Source: Cinnamomum chago
Taxonomy: Eukaryota > Streptophyta > Magnoliopsida > Laurales > Lauraceae
Length of the DNA: 64,000 nt
Direction of reading: 5' to 3'
Assembly: GCA_038049695.1 (NCBI GenBank)
Contig: CP142453.1
Location: forward strand, 128,847,001-128,911,000
Of this stretch, positions 35,111 through 45,399 are shown piece by piece. Made by a program: the position numbers and the translations under genes. Within the stretch, counting starts at the first letter, position 1. Every line of letters begins with the position of its first letter. The notes under the pieces were generated by a model, which saw nothing but the letters and a program-made list of their open reading frames with translations, did no database searches and was not told where the DNA came from.

Positions 35111-35442
35111 GGTCTGTTTGGGGGGGGGGGGGGGGGGGGGGAAGTGATTTTGGGAGGTGTTTGGGAATGGGGGAGGGGGAAATGGAGCGAAAAATGTACC
35201 TTTTTGCCTCAAAAATTTTCCCCCCAAAACGGGGGGGGGGGGGAAAATGAGGGGAAAGTAATGATGAGTAATGAAATGACTAAAATGCCCTTAGACTTTA
35301 TTTGAATTTTTTTCAAGAGCAAGGGTAAAATAGTCTTTTTCTCTATACCTCACTAAAAAAAAAATTATACTTTTTCCTTCCCCCTCAAATTTTCCCTCCC
35401 CTAGCTCCCCTCCCCTCCCCTCCTCCCTTCCCAAACGGACCC
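35111..35442. mobile_element. Foldback MITE with TAA TSD (Tourist/Harbinger-like)
   Basis: Ends GGTCTGTTTGGG and CCCAAACGGACC are inverted, with TAA directly outside at both sides (35108-35110 and 35443-35445). A poly-G run of about 22 (35120-35141) and a C-rich counterpart near 35400 form the arms. A 3-bp TWA TSD fits PIF/Harbinger MITEs. Confidence 0.6.
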
Positions 35443-35633
35443 TAAGGAAAAGGGGCGCTTTTGAATTATTTTTCTTTGTACTAGAGAAATCTAATTTCAC
35501 GACATTTACACAAACAATCCCTATTGTATTCAAATGAAGCCACCCAGTAGAGTAGGGAGGTAAGAAAAAGGTTTAATACTATGGGATGAAATTTCGGCTT
35601 TAGAAAAATTGACGGCAACTGTTGATTCAACGA

Positions 35634-35801
35634 CAACTTCGGGTTGCTTGATTAGTTGGTAACCCTGTTTGTCACTTTTGTATGTCCCTCGATCTTCCCA
35701 CTTGTGTGTGTCTAACATTCCATTTTGGGGGCTTTTTTTTTCCACTTATACAGGCTCTTTAGGGTGTCAGCCCCCTTAGCTGGGGTACCTAAAAATATAA
35801 A
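35634..35801 (+). mobile_element. SINE-like element
   Basis: The sequence has TTAGTTGGTAACC and CCACTTGTGTGTG, resembling the element at 31195. Flanks ACTGTTGATTCAACGAC and ACTATTGATTCAATGAC (35618-35633, 35802-35817) look like a slightly decayed ~16-bp target duplication. The call rests mainly on that TSD. Confidence 0.5.
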
Positions 35802-35817
35802 ACTATTGATTCAATGA

Positions 35818-36838
35818 CTTGAAAAATGGAGTGTGAAGCTCAACTTTTTTTCACCTAATCTTTTCAAGGAAGCTAATCACATGGCTATATATATAATAAT
35901 AGAATCAAAATGAAATTTCTTAGTTCTGATTGATATAACGAAGGGGAGAGTCATGTGCCGGCATTTTTAGCTTTTCTTTTATTCCAATTGTTTTATGGGT
36001 TAGTAGAAAATAGAATCCTCTATGAAAAGTTCAAAAAACTTATTAAACCCTTGCTTCTTAGAAGATTGGCGGTTGACTAGGTTTGTAAAATAAAATCAAA
36101 ATGAGACTGCCTTGTGTTTGAGCTCCCATTAGAGATTTGCATGTTTCTACATATGTTTTTGATGATGTTTGAATTAATTATGATTATCTCTTTTGCTCAG
36201 TAATGCCTTACAATTTGAATATTTAGAAACATTAAAATTGAAGACTCAATCCACATGTGACCCAAGTCTTGCATAAATCTCTACCATATTCATTTATCCT
36301 ATTTGCCAAACAACTAATTAGAACAAACAAACTTCACACATCCCTAATCCAAGATGGTCCCCTCCAAAATGTCAGTTAATATTATGATGTAAAAAAGCAT
36401 ATATAGCTCATTATCCATTTTCTTGGTGCGAACACATACAATAGTGTAACGTTTGGTTGTTTATTTACAACATCCTATCTTCAAATTCACCATCTTCATA
36501 ATAACCTTGTTTAGGATAAAATACTCTCTATAGAAGTATCTTGGGGCAAAACATCATCTTAATTGGAGCAATATCTGTCGTTGAAATCATAAGGACTCCC
36601 TACATTCGACGATCTTATAATCATCCTTATTGCAGGTAAGGTACATGCAAAAGGGGAAAAAAGAGCACTAGGATTTAAGTGGTATGAATAACAAAATTGT
36701 TACTGTTGACAAAACATCAATATAGTTGGCCAAGTACTAATATATATAACAACTGTTCAGGCGGCCGAGATGTGACAAAGAAAAGAAGAAGAACAGAGCG
36801 AGTATCTCTTAAACAAATTGAATGCAATTGTGTAGGAT
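35818..36838. other. 3' flank of the PYL gene, no gene
   Basis: The region is AT-rich with no coding region. The first ~200 bases below 36839 should contain the 3' UTR of the minus-strand ABA-receptor gene; no poly(A) signal could be fixed with confidence. Confidence 0.45.
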
Positions 36839-37525
36839 TTATGATTGCCAGCCTTTTCTAGCATTGAAATTCTCAGCAATCTTTGCTAGTGAAAGCAAGT
36901 TGCACTTGACGATGGTGTCAACAAAAACACATGTATCTTCTTTTGTATTACCCAGCGGCACGTCGACGACGTAGGACTCGACAATGATCGTCCCGCCTCC
37001 ACCAGCAGCTGAGTGAAGGGTGGTCACCGATCGGTAGTTGGATAGACGGTGGTCTCCGCCGACTATGCTGAAGCCAAGGACATGCTGTTCATCATCTAGT
37101 ACGTCGAGGCGCTCTATGCTGGTGGCGGCTGGCAGCCCTGAGACGACATACACCTCTCGAAGGGTGCCCACGTTGCCGTTGCCGGAGATGACGGTGCAGC
37201 TCTTGAGAAAGTGCTTGTAGACTTGGGGCTTGTCGAAGCGGCGGAGGACGGACCAGACAGTGGAGATGGGGGCGGCGATGGATAGGACAACGGTGGAGCA
37301 GCACTGCTTGGGGCCTGCAGTATGGGCGTGGAGGAGCGCCACAGCGTCGGGGATGTATGCGGTGGAAGAGAGGTGGAGCCCGTGGGGGAGGGAGGTGGGG
37401 TAGGGTGGTGGCTTTTGGCATGTCATGATGTTGATGTTAGAGGCATCGTTGCTCATGTTATGGGTGGTGGTGTTGCTATTGATTCTATGCAGCTGTAGAC
37501 AGGATTTTGGAAGATTACTGGGCAT
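36839..37525 (-). CDS. PYL: PYR/PYL/RCAR abscisic acid receptor, PYL4-6 subgroup
   Basis: A single exon of 228 aa encodes a START/Bet v1-fold ABA receptor. On binding ABA it docks to and inhibits clade A PP2C phosphatases in cytosol and nucleus, releasing SnRK2 kinases. Visible features are the N-terminal [16 protein letters not shown] pattern of the PYL4-6 group, which supports this start over M24 and M35. The ABA-carboxylate lysine is K104 (VYKHF). The gate loop is SGLPA at 129-133, E138 lies in IERLD, and the latch is HRL at 159-161 with Y164. The C-terminal helix starts at [19 protein letters not shown]. Absence of introns is normal for this subgroup. Position 126 before the gate is Tyr ([10 protein letters not shown]) where many relatives have His. 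The C-terminus continues only a few residues past the helix. All key residues are present, so it is predicted functional. Confidence 0.95.
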   Translation of the reverse strand: MPSNLPKSCLQLHRINSNTTTHNMSNDASNINIMTCQKPPPYPTSLPHGLHLSSTAYIPDAVALLHAHTAGPKQCCSTVVLSIAAPISTVWSVLRRFDKPQVYKHFLKSCTVISGNGNVGTLREVYVVSGLPAATSIERLDVLDDEQHVLGFSIVGGDHRLSNYRSVTTLHSAAGGGGTIIVESYVVDVPLGNTKEDTCVFVDTIVKCNLLSLAKIAENFNARKGWQS

Positions 37526-37641
37526 TGTATTGTGCCTTTTAAATGTTTCTCTTTGGCTTGCTTTCTCTCTCTTTGTTGGTACCTTATTCCTGTTTGCTGA
37601 TGGAAACGTGGGTTTTGTGGGGTTCTTGGGATGTGAAGCAT

Positions 37642-37651
37642 TGATATATAG
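37642..37651 (-). promoter_or_regulatory. TATA box of the PYL gene
   Basis: CCTATATATCA on the minus strand lies ~120 bases upstream of the ATG, predicting a leader of roughly 90 bases. The leader contains CT/GA-rich runs (AGAGAGAGAAAGC on the minus strand). Confidence 0.6.
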
Positions 37652-37852
37652 GGAGGCTGGAAAGGAATAGAAAGGTTTTGCAAGTCGAGTACTTTAGATA
37701 ACTAATAGATGGTTAGTTTCTTTTCTAAGAGAGAAGAGCGAGAAACACATAGAAGTCCGGACGAACCACGGTGATGCTGTTTCATTCATTAAGCATTTAC
37801 CAACCGTGCAAAATCTTATGAGCTAATGCACCCACTCAATTTGGAATTGGTA

Positions 37853-38023
37853 GGATAGCTTAGTTGTCCCGTTTGCACTCGAAAGTTGTAGGTTCAAAAC
37901 TGTACTACCTATACTATTAGACTGAGGCTTAAAGGGAGTTTACTCGCTACCCTCTAGGCCGAGAGGGATTAGTCAAGCTCAAAAGGTTGAAAATCCTCTG
38001 ATACAAAAAAAAAAAAAAAAAGA
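37853..38023 (+). mobile_element. tRNA-derived SINE (family A)
   Basis: An A-box-like TAGCTTAGTTGTCC and B-box-like GTAGGTTCAAAACTG are followed by GTTGAAAATCCTCTGATACA and a poly(A) run. This is the same 3' end as the SINE at 39078. AATTGGTA at 37845-37852 and 38024-38031 is a likely short TSD. It lies ~330 bp upstream of the PYL start. Confidence 0.65.
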
Positions 38024-38083
38024 AATTGGTATTAAGAAAGAAAATGTCATCAAAACACTGTTTACTACTACTAATTTTCTCTT

Positions 38084-38300
38084 CTTTTTTTTTTTTTTTT
38101 TTTTTGCTAACCGGGGGTATCCAAGACCTCTTAGAGCACCTGACTAAATCCCCCGGGGCGGTGGCCTCCCCCTGTTTCCACTCACCAGATACATCGGGCT
38201 AGGAAACCTAGCCTGGGATTCCAACACTTGGTGGGTTTCGATGCTGAGACCTCCGGGTGGTTACGGAGTGTCCCAACCAACCACTCTACCAAGCGTTGGT
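38084..38300 (-). mobile_element. tRNA-derived SINE (family B), 15-bp TSD
   Basis: On the minus strand it starts with an A box (TTGGTAGAGTGGTTGG), has a B-box-like GCATCGAAACCC, and ends in a long poly(A) (the T-run at 38084-38105). The perfect 15-bp duplication TACTAATTTTCTCTT flanks it (38069-38083 and 38301-38315). A second copy is at 55070-55278. Confidence 0.88.
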
Positions 38301-39077
38301 TACTAATTTTCTCTTAAAAGGTTATGTTTATAAATGGTCACTAAAACACTATTGTAACCAGGAGTATATGACTGTGAGATAGTTTCGATATTAAGAAAGT
38401 CAAAAGAGGCAAGTCCTTAAACGCATAGAAGTTTGAATTGAAGCCACTGATTTTGGACAATTATAAAGTTTTAAAACACAGTTACGGCAGTTACTGTAGA
38501 AATAAGTTATGTAGGTTCGTTTGGATGCAACGAATCTTGCCAATGAATCCATCACAAATAAATATAATTGTTATTCTCACATTTGGTGGAGCCATTAGAT
38601 TTTAATAAACGTCCAGTAGAATCCTCGTCCCTAAAAAATAAAAAAAGAAAATAACAGAAAACTTAATCCCCATTTAATAAAGCAAGGAATTTCCATGTCC
38701 TCCTTACCTGGGTGGCAGTTCTCATTTGGAGATCCAAGCTTCAAACTTGGTCTCCCCTCTTCCCGCAGATATGGGTTGCTATTACTTTACATGTGTGAGT
38801 TGTGTCATCTTACATGTGTGAGTCTCACATTTCCAACTATACCAAAAAATAAAAAAGAAACTTATAACCATTTTCTTAATGATTTTCAAATGGTAATGGA
38901 TTCTAATATTTTGATGCATTTTTTCAAGAAAACAATGAAATGAGATGAGCTGAGATATATTGTAGTATTCTCAAGATATTGTTTGAAATTAAAATACCCC
39001 ATTATTTTCATGTAGCTTTCAAATTTTTATACACGCTTTTGATTAGTACTTTCTATTTCTTAACTACTGACAGGATT

Positions 39078-39304
39078 AACCCCAAGATGTTGGCCGAGTG
39101 GTCAAGACCACTGTTCCTCCCTCTTCCGGAGAATCGTCGACCCCCAGTTCCCACTTCTTCAAGAATCGAAGGTTGAATCCACTAGTGCTATCACCTTGGG
39201 GCAGCATGGGTGTTTACCCGGCTTCATTTTGAGTCCAGAGGGTTAGTCCAGCCCAGAGGGTTGAGAATCCTCCGATAACAAAAAAAAATGATAATAATAA
39301 ATAA
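39078..39304 (+). mobile_element. tRNA-Leu/Ser-like SINE (family A)
   Basis: GATGTTGGCCGAGTGGTCAA closely matches the 5' part of tRNA-Leu/Ser, and AAGGTTGAATCCAC is the B box. The rest is unrelated to tRNA, and the 3' end is GTTGAGAATCCTCCGATAAC plus poly(A). ACTGACAGGATT / ACTGACAAGATT (39066-39077 and 39305-39316) form the TSD. It is not a functional tRNA gene. Confidence 0.8.
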
Positions 39305-39316
39305 ACTGACAAGATT

Positions 39317-39901
39317 CTCTCAAAATTGTTTTAAGAAAAATTATAAAATCGAAACCATCCAATACCATCTAGAAATATTAAATCCATAAAACGAGGCTTG
39401 TAACAATGTTTAAGAAAGTAAGCTAATGCAACGAAGCAATTTTGATTAGAAAAGGAGGTTGGTAAGAGTCTTTGGTTTTTTGTATAAGGAGGGTGGTAAG
39501 AGTGGGTACGTGGGTTTGGTCAAGAATAGCATTTTGGTCATTTTCTTCCTCTCGTTTTGCTTGTAGTTAAAGGCAAATTGCAGGGTTTTTAATTAATAAC
39601 CCTCCCAATGGAATTAGCAAATGGGAGGCACACTGGGGGATAAGATAAGCATTTGTTTTAGCTGTTTCATCAACTGGCCAATCCAAGTGGGCAATTGCTC
39701 CTTTGCCAAGTTCCAAAGAGAAAAAAAATGCTCCTTTCTCTATATTTATGATTCAGTCAATTGTCCTTACACACCCCAACTTGGCTTTTTACTCTATAGT
39801 CTATACCTACTTGGGATTTGAAAATAGATTAGGTGAATCGAAAGATTGTTCAAACACTGCTTCTTTGGTCATCCGGCCTAAATTTTGTAGTCACATGAAA
39901 T
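39317..39901. other. Spacer before segmental copy A, no gene
   Basis: No coding region is supported and no paired repeats were seen. The sequence becomes homologous to 52296 onward at 39902. Confidence 0.45.
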
Positions 39902-40639
39902 AAAGAAACATGTTCTCTTGTAAAAGCATGGTAGATCGAGCCTACTTGGAAGCATGGATTAGAGTGGTTGCAAAGAAAATAAATAACCATAACTTTGTGT
40001 CAGCCAAAATATCATTTGATGATGCCAAAAAGTGGCTTTCGGGCACCACCGGTCAAGTAATAAGCAATTAATGAGAAAATTAATGGGGAGAAAGAGAGAG
40101 AGTTTATAGTGGTTCGGTCAGTGAGACCTACGTCAACTTCAATGGGTTACTTTACTGCTCCGGTGAAGGGATTACAAAGTAGATGAGTACAATGATAGTG
40201 TGTAAAAGTAGATCAGATTTGCTTCTTTGGTTAGACTCTCCTTTTATACTCTTCCCCTAACGGATGGGGACGATTCCTCAGCGACGTACGCTCCTTTCTG
40301 GTGGAGTCTTACGAACCGCCCTCAACAGACGAGCAGGTAAGATCTCATCCGCATGACTAGGCAAAGCAGGTAGATGGAACGACGCGTGCTGACTCCATCA
40401 TTCAGTGGATCTGGACCTGGGCTTGTCACGGACTCGGGTCACTTAGGCCTGACCCACCATCGTGGACTGAGTCACTTGGGCCCGACCCGTCATTGTGGAC
40501 CGAGTCATTTGAGCCTGGCCCATCATTTGCCCCTCAATGCCTCTTGTCTAAGAAAACTTGAAGAAGGGGCATTAGCTTGAATTTTTGAGCACTGGGTAGT
40601 GGAGACTCCTTCTGCTAAGTCTTTTTCCATTTTTTGAAT

Positions 40640-41230
40640 GATGGGTCATTGTTGGGCGTGCAGCTGGAGTGGATTTGATTGGGCGAGGAGCGCTGGTGAG
40701 GAACGCGGAAAGGAGCGCTGGCGAGGGTCCGGGCTGGTGCTGGGCGCCTGCTGCTGTTGGACGAGCATTTTTTTTTTTTTTTGCCGAGCATTTATAGCTT
40801 TCCTAGACACTGTTCGTATTTGATGTTCCCCTTTTAATACATGCACTTCGCAAAGGGGGTCCGGGGGTGTCCCCCGGCGGTGGTCGAGCTGGCCCTCGGC
40901 TAGGGGCTCAGGGGCAGCGCCCCCGGACCAAAAAATCCTGTTGGCGGGCGCGCAGGGAGGGGGCGCGGGCGAGGGCGAGGAGCGCCTGCGCGCGGGGAGA
41001 GGGCGAGGAACGCCTGCGCGCGGATGCTGCTGGGCGCTGTTGTGCTGGGTGCCCAAGGCTGCTGGGTGCTTGGTGCTGGGCACCCGCTGCTGGGCGCCCG
41101 GTGCTGGGCGCCCAGGCTGCTGTTGCTGGCGCAGGTGAGGCTGCTGGCCGGGGCGCCCCCTTGGGCGCGGGCGAGGCTGCAACAAGCGATGGAGGGGCGC
41201 TTCCTGCGATGAGCCACGGATGGGTGGTAC
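40640..41230. repeat. GC-rich low-complexity segment of retroelement 1
   Basis: The segment is full of GGGCGCC/GCGCCC words (CTGGGCGCCC, GCTGCTGGGCGC) and much richer in GC than its surroundings. Long open frames exist on both strands purely because stop codons are rare. A longer equivalent lies at 49870-51010 in retroelement 2. No protein family recognised. Confidence 0.65.
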
Positions 41231-41479
41231 CCGTGGTCTACGCAGAGGAGGAATTGGGCGCTAAGCAGGTGTGTGCCAATGTGGGCGAGCACGCGGGTGA
41301 GCAAGCTACTCTAGTCCATTAGGCACCAAGGGATGCTGATCCAGGCGAGCAAAAGGAAAACTATTTTGGGCGAGCAGACCGTGTCAGGTGCCCTTATAGG
41401 CGTTGTTCCAACTGGTTTGGCTCATTTGGGTGGCCAGACAGTTGGGTACGCTAATTTAATGTAGTCCCCCGGGTTGCAG

Positions 41480-41795
41480 ATGACCTGGTGAAAGAAGCAG
41501 ACTGCTTGCGTGAGAGCAAAGACAGAGTCTGAGGATTGCTCGTGAGAGAGCTTGAGACCGTGCTTTTGGCGCCCCATGAAAGAGCCGCTAAGTTGGGGAT
41601 TGGTTGCCTGTTTGAGAACAGTGCAGAGGTAGGCCAAGCTTTTTTGACGACCCGCGAAAGAGCCACTAAGCTGGAGATAGGTTGCCTGTTTGAGAACAGT
41701 GCAGAGGTAGGCCAAGCTTTTTGGGCGACCCCCGAGAGAGCCGCTAAGCTGGAGATATAGGCTGCCTGTTTAAGAACAATGCAGAGGCAGATCAA
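41480..41795 (-). repeat. 78-bp tandem repeats of retroelement 1 (about 3 units)
   Basis: These are the same repeat units as at 49367-49680 but fewer and more diverged. One has a 2-bp insertion (CCTATATCTCC instead of CCTATCTCC) that breaks its reading frame. The unit would encode a ~26-residue motif with TVLKQAAYLQLSGSLAGRQK. Confidence 0.75.
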
Positions 41796-43138
41796 GCTTT
41801 TGGCGATCCACGAGATGATTCACCTCGCCTGGACCTGTTGATTTCCTCAGCATTCATATATTTTTGAGCTTTTGTCAATAGTTCTGGCATGCTCTTTGAT
41901 GGTCGCTTCATTACTGAAAAGAGGAAACTGGATGAACGGAGGCCTCCCAGAAAGGCGGTCATGGCGACTTTGTCATTGGGCTCCTCGACTTGGAGGACCT
42001 CCTCGTTAAAACGAGTGAGGTAACTCCTCAGACTCTCTTCTCGGTCCTGCTTTATGCTGAGCAAGTGGGTGGCAGGCTTCTGGGGGCGGCGTCCTCCAAT
42101 GAAGTGCGACACGAAGGACTTGCTTAGCTCTGCAAAGGTGGAGATGGAGGCTGGGGTCAGACTGGAGAACCATTGTCGTGCGGAGCCCTTTAGGGTGGTT
42201 GGAAATGCTCTACACATGATCTCGTCAGAGATGTTGTGTAGTTGCATTAGAGTTTTATAAGTTTCCAAGTGATCCAGCGGGTCCTTGGTTCCATCAAAGG
42301 TCTCCATGGTCGGCATTTTGAATTTTTTGGGGAGTGGGTAGTTCGCCACGGAGGGTTTGAATGGTGTGTCCGTTCGTTGCACCAGGTAGTCAATGCATTC
42401 TAGTACCTGTGCCTTAATGGCATTGAAGACATTGCCAATCTGATTTTGTATCTCCTTGATTTTCTCGTCCCAATGGTTGGGAGCTTCCCTGGACTGACCT
42501 TGGTAGCGACTCTCACCTTCCAGGCTGTAATTCTCGCTTCCCTCCTCCTGGAAATCAGGATCCTCATCATTGGAAGCAGAGGGAGGAGGTGGAAGTCCAC
42601 CGCGATTTGACCCTCCTAGGGCTCCACCTGGGGGAGGAGGTACATCGAGATGAGCGCAGCCTTCAGGATCGACCAGGAGTCTTCCGTGTGGGACGACATG
42701 CGGAGCTCCAGCAGATGTGCCCTGGGCGTGGGCGCCATGATGACGGGCGCCCAGGGTGCCATGATGATGGGCGCCCAGGGGTATTCCTCGACCCTAGGCG
42801 CCCAGGGGTTGGGCACCCAGGTGAGGGTGTCGTCGGTTGGCGCCTCGGCCCCGGGCACCATGTGGACGGGCGCCCAGGTGAGGTGCCCCTCTGCGTGGAG
42901 CAACCGGTTGCTCTGAGCGCGGTACTTCCTGCGGCCCTACACCTAGTGCTCCTCCCTGACCTGCCAGCATGAGCTGCAATATTTGTTGGTTCTGAGTCAC
43001 CAACTGCTGCATGGTCTCCAGCATCTGCTGAGGAGAGGGAGCATGAGCATTCGGTGCAGGGTTGGTCGGTGGAGGATTACCCTTGCCTTCTCGCGAAGGA
43101 TTACCATCTTGTCGCCTTGTTGACCTGGTGATCGGCAT
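41792..43138 (-). pseudogene. Ty3-type gag of retroelement 1, disrupted
   Basis: The start MPITRSTRRQDGNPSREG matches the intact gag of retroelement 2. The frame hits a stop at 42794, and the middle part reads in other frames. The conserved Ty3-type Retrotrans_gag core is then open at 41792-42382 (TFDGTKDPLDHLETYKTLMQ, LKGSARQWFSSLTPASISTF, LLSIKQDREESLRSYLTRFN). No zinc knuckle, protease or RT follows. Confidence 0.85.
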
Positions 43139-45038
43139 AACTTTTGAAAAAAGGGAATTTTGTTCTTCCCACAGACGGTGCCAAACTGATGATGCCAAAA
43201 AGTGGCTTTCGGGCACCACCGGTCAAGTGATAAGCAATTAATGAGAAAATTAATGGGGAGAAAGAGAGAGAGCTTATAGTGGTTCGGTCAGTGAGACCAA
43301 CGCCCACTTCAATGGGTTACTTTACTGCTCCGGGGAAGGGATTACAAAGTAGATGAGTACAATGATAGTGTGTAAAAGTAGATCAGATTTGCTTCTTTGG
43401 TTGGACTCTCCTTTTATACTCTTCCCCTAACGGATGGGGACGATTCCTCAACGACGTACGCTCCTTTCTGGTGGAGTCTTCCGAACCGCCCTCAACAGAC
43501 GAGCAGGTAAGATCTCATCCGCAGGACTAGGCAAAGCAGATATATGGAATGACGCGCACTGACTCCGTCATTCAGTGGATCTGGACCTGGGCTTGTCACG
43601 GACTTGGGTCACTTAGGCCTGACCCACCATCGTGGACCGAGTCATTTGGGCCCGACCCGTCATTGTGGACCGAGTCATTTGAGCCTGGCCCATCATCATT
43701 CTCATCGGATGTTTCTTCTTGGGTTGATGCTCTATGACGAAATTGGATTAGACGGGAGAGGACATGGACAAAAATAATAAATTAAGATAGGTTTGAAGAA
43801 GTGCACTTCTTTGTAAAAATAGATTTGAAGAATCGGATTTAGCTAAATCCTCAATTTTTGTTGACCAAGCAAAGTGAGTCGATTCTGGTTGAATACCCAC
43901 CAAGACTTGCTTTCACCCAACACAGGTACTTTACTGACCTGAGTTGCCTTGGAGAATCCTAGCTACCAGCATGTTTCAAAACTATGGGCAGTTTCATGTT
44001 TAAGATTTAACTGATCCAGCCTCTTTTAGTCATAAACAAGACCAATTAATGTAAAATATGTCCTAGGCGCGGCCGGGTAGCACTATTTAATTATTCCTTC
44101 ATCAGGTAGACACTGGTGAGGGAATTCAAGTTAAGATTGTTCATTTAAAAATATTGTGCCCAGAAATTAAAATTTCCAACCAATTCACAACCATTCTCCA
44201 GCATTGAAGAAACATTGTGTCTTTTATGTGACATGTTTCTACTCTCAGTGGGAATAAAATGTGCCTACACTTTTCATCCTTCATTTCTGGTGTTTGATTT
44301 ATACTTCTAAGTTCTAAATGAATCTCACACAAAAATTAAATTGCAAAAGAGTTAGGCTTGCTAATGGGGGTCTGGTTTTTTTATTTAGGCCCTTTAGCAT
44401 TAAAAAGAAATTTTGATATAGATATTAGGCAGCTATTCAAAAAATTTCTTTTCCAGAAGACTCCGAAGAGACGATATTAACTATTCCTTCTATTTAATCA
44501 GATATTCTCTCTTCCTCTCTCCCTGGTAAATGGGTATAGGATCCAGAAACAACATATATGCTCCATATCGGTTCAGATTCAGATCCAAATATCTATAAAG
44601 AAGGATCAGGTCTAGATTCACCATGGTTCTGCCACGGATCCAGCCTGTTTGCATCCCTAATGTGTAAATTATATATATATATATATATATGTGATTTTTC
44701 TGCTGGGCAACTTCCATCTTTCCATATTAACATAGGCAAACTCAGAATCTCAATACCCTATAAAGGCCATAAATAGAATCATTGCCTTTACATCAATTTT
44801 ATATAACTGTATAAGTTGCTGCTGATTATCATTAATAATCCAAGATTAATAAGAAGCCTTAATTAGATTCCACATGTTGGCAACTACTAATATGCTTAGT
44901 GCACCTATGCCTGAAGAAAAAGGCCTTATTTTAACAATTAGAGCCTGATTAAAGGACAAAAGAGAACCCCAGTGGTGTTGAGCATCTCCTGATTTGTAAT
45001 CTTAAGACTGATTAGGGTACGATTATGCCAAGCATCTG

Positions 45039-45355
45039 CTTTTCCACTTTGAATCTGTGCTCCCTCCCACCTGCTACATTAATTGTTTCGCATTAATTTA
45101 TGGAAAGTCTTTGAATTGTAATAATTTTTTTTTGGGTTAAACTAGTCATTATTGGGTTAGTGGTCACTCCTTGTACACGTGGCGGAAAGGAGAGTATGGG
45201 TGGTGGTGGTGGTGGTGAACCACCAGTGCTTTTATTTCAACGCTTATCCACCACCACTTTCTTGTCGTAAGCACATTAAGCTTATCCACTATGAATAATC
45301 CGTGCTCCCTCCCACCTGCTACATTAATTGTTTCGCATTAATTTATGGGAAGTCT
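45039..45355 (+). repeat. Direct repeat upstream of the 45.4 kb gene
   Basis: A 54-bp sequence starting GTGCTCCCTCCCACC occurs at 45057-45110 and 45302-45355 with one mismatch; weaker similarity extends ~20 bp further left. Between them are (GGT)n and CCACCACTTT motifs. The first copy starts right after the end of segmental copy A (45032). The second ends exactly at the TATA box of the next gene. Confidence 0.8.
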
Positions 45356-45362
45356 ATATAAT
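45355..45362 (+). promoter_or_regulatory. TATA box of the 45.4 kb gene
   Basis: TATATAAT lies 45 bases before the ATG at 45400. Transcription from ~45385 would skip the out-of-frame ATG at 45365 and give a very short leader. Confidence 0.45.
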
Positions 45363-45399
45363 CAATGGCACTTGGTGACCGAGAATTGTGGAAATTATT

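Larger units (their letters stand above)
40017..43695 (-). mobile_element. Non-autonomous gag-only LTR retrotransposon 1 (TR-GAG-like), TSD TCATT
   Basis: LTRs of 509 bp each (40017-40525 and 43187-43695) begin TGATGATGCC and end GCCCATCA. A 5-bp duplication TCATT (40012-40016, 43696-43700) flanks the element; copy B of the segmental duplication keeps the empty site near 52407. Reading on the minus strand, the order is PBS (about 43171-43186, TTTGGCACCGT), broken gag, 78-bp repeats, GC-rich segment and polypurine tract (40526-40538). There is no pol, so movement depended on a Ty3/gypsy helper. The LTRs differ at about 15-20 places by eye, so it is older than the copy at 47464. Confidence 0.9.
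39902..45032 (+). repeat. Segmental duplication, copy A (interrupted)
   Basis: About 1.45 kb of sequence is shared in direct orientation with 52296-53747. It starts at AAAGAAACATGTTCTCTTGT and ends at ACGATTATGCCAAG. Copy A is split at 40016 by the retrotransposon 40017-43695. Copies differ by scattered substitutions and a longer (AT)n at 44671-44691. No gene was recognised in either copy. Confidence 0.85.

Noticed and set aside
35059-35250. Glycine-run ORF
   Set aside because: Created by the poly-G arm of the MITE at 35111.
39078-39180. tRNA-Leu/Ser gene
   Set aside because: Only the A- and B-box parts match. The acceptor stem cannot form, and the sequence continues into a SINE body with poly(A) and TSD.
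40646-41322. ORFs of 151 and 179 codons in retroelement 1
   Set aside because: Same GC-rich segment as in retroelement 2. The frames are not conserved between the two elements.
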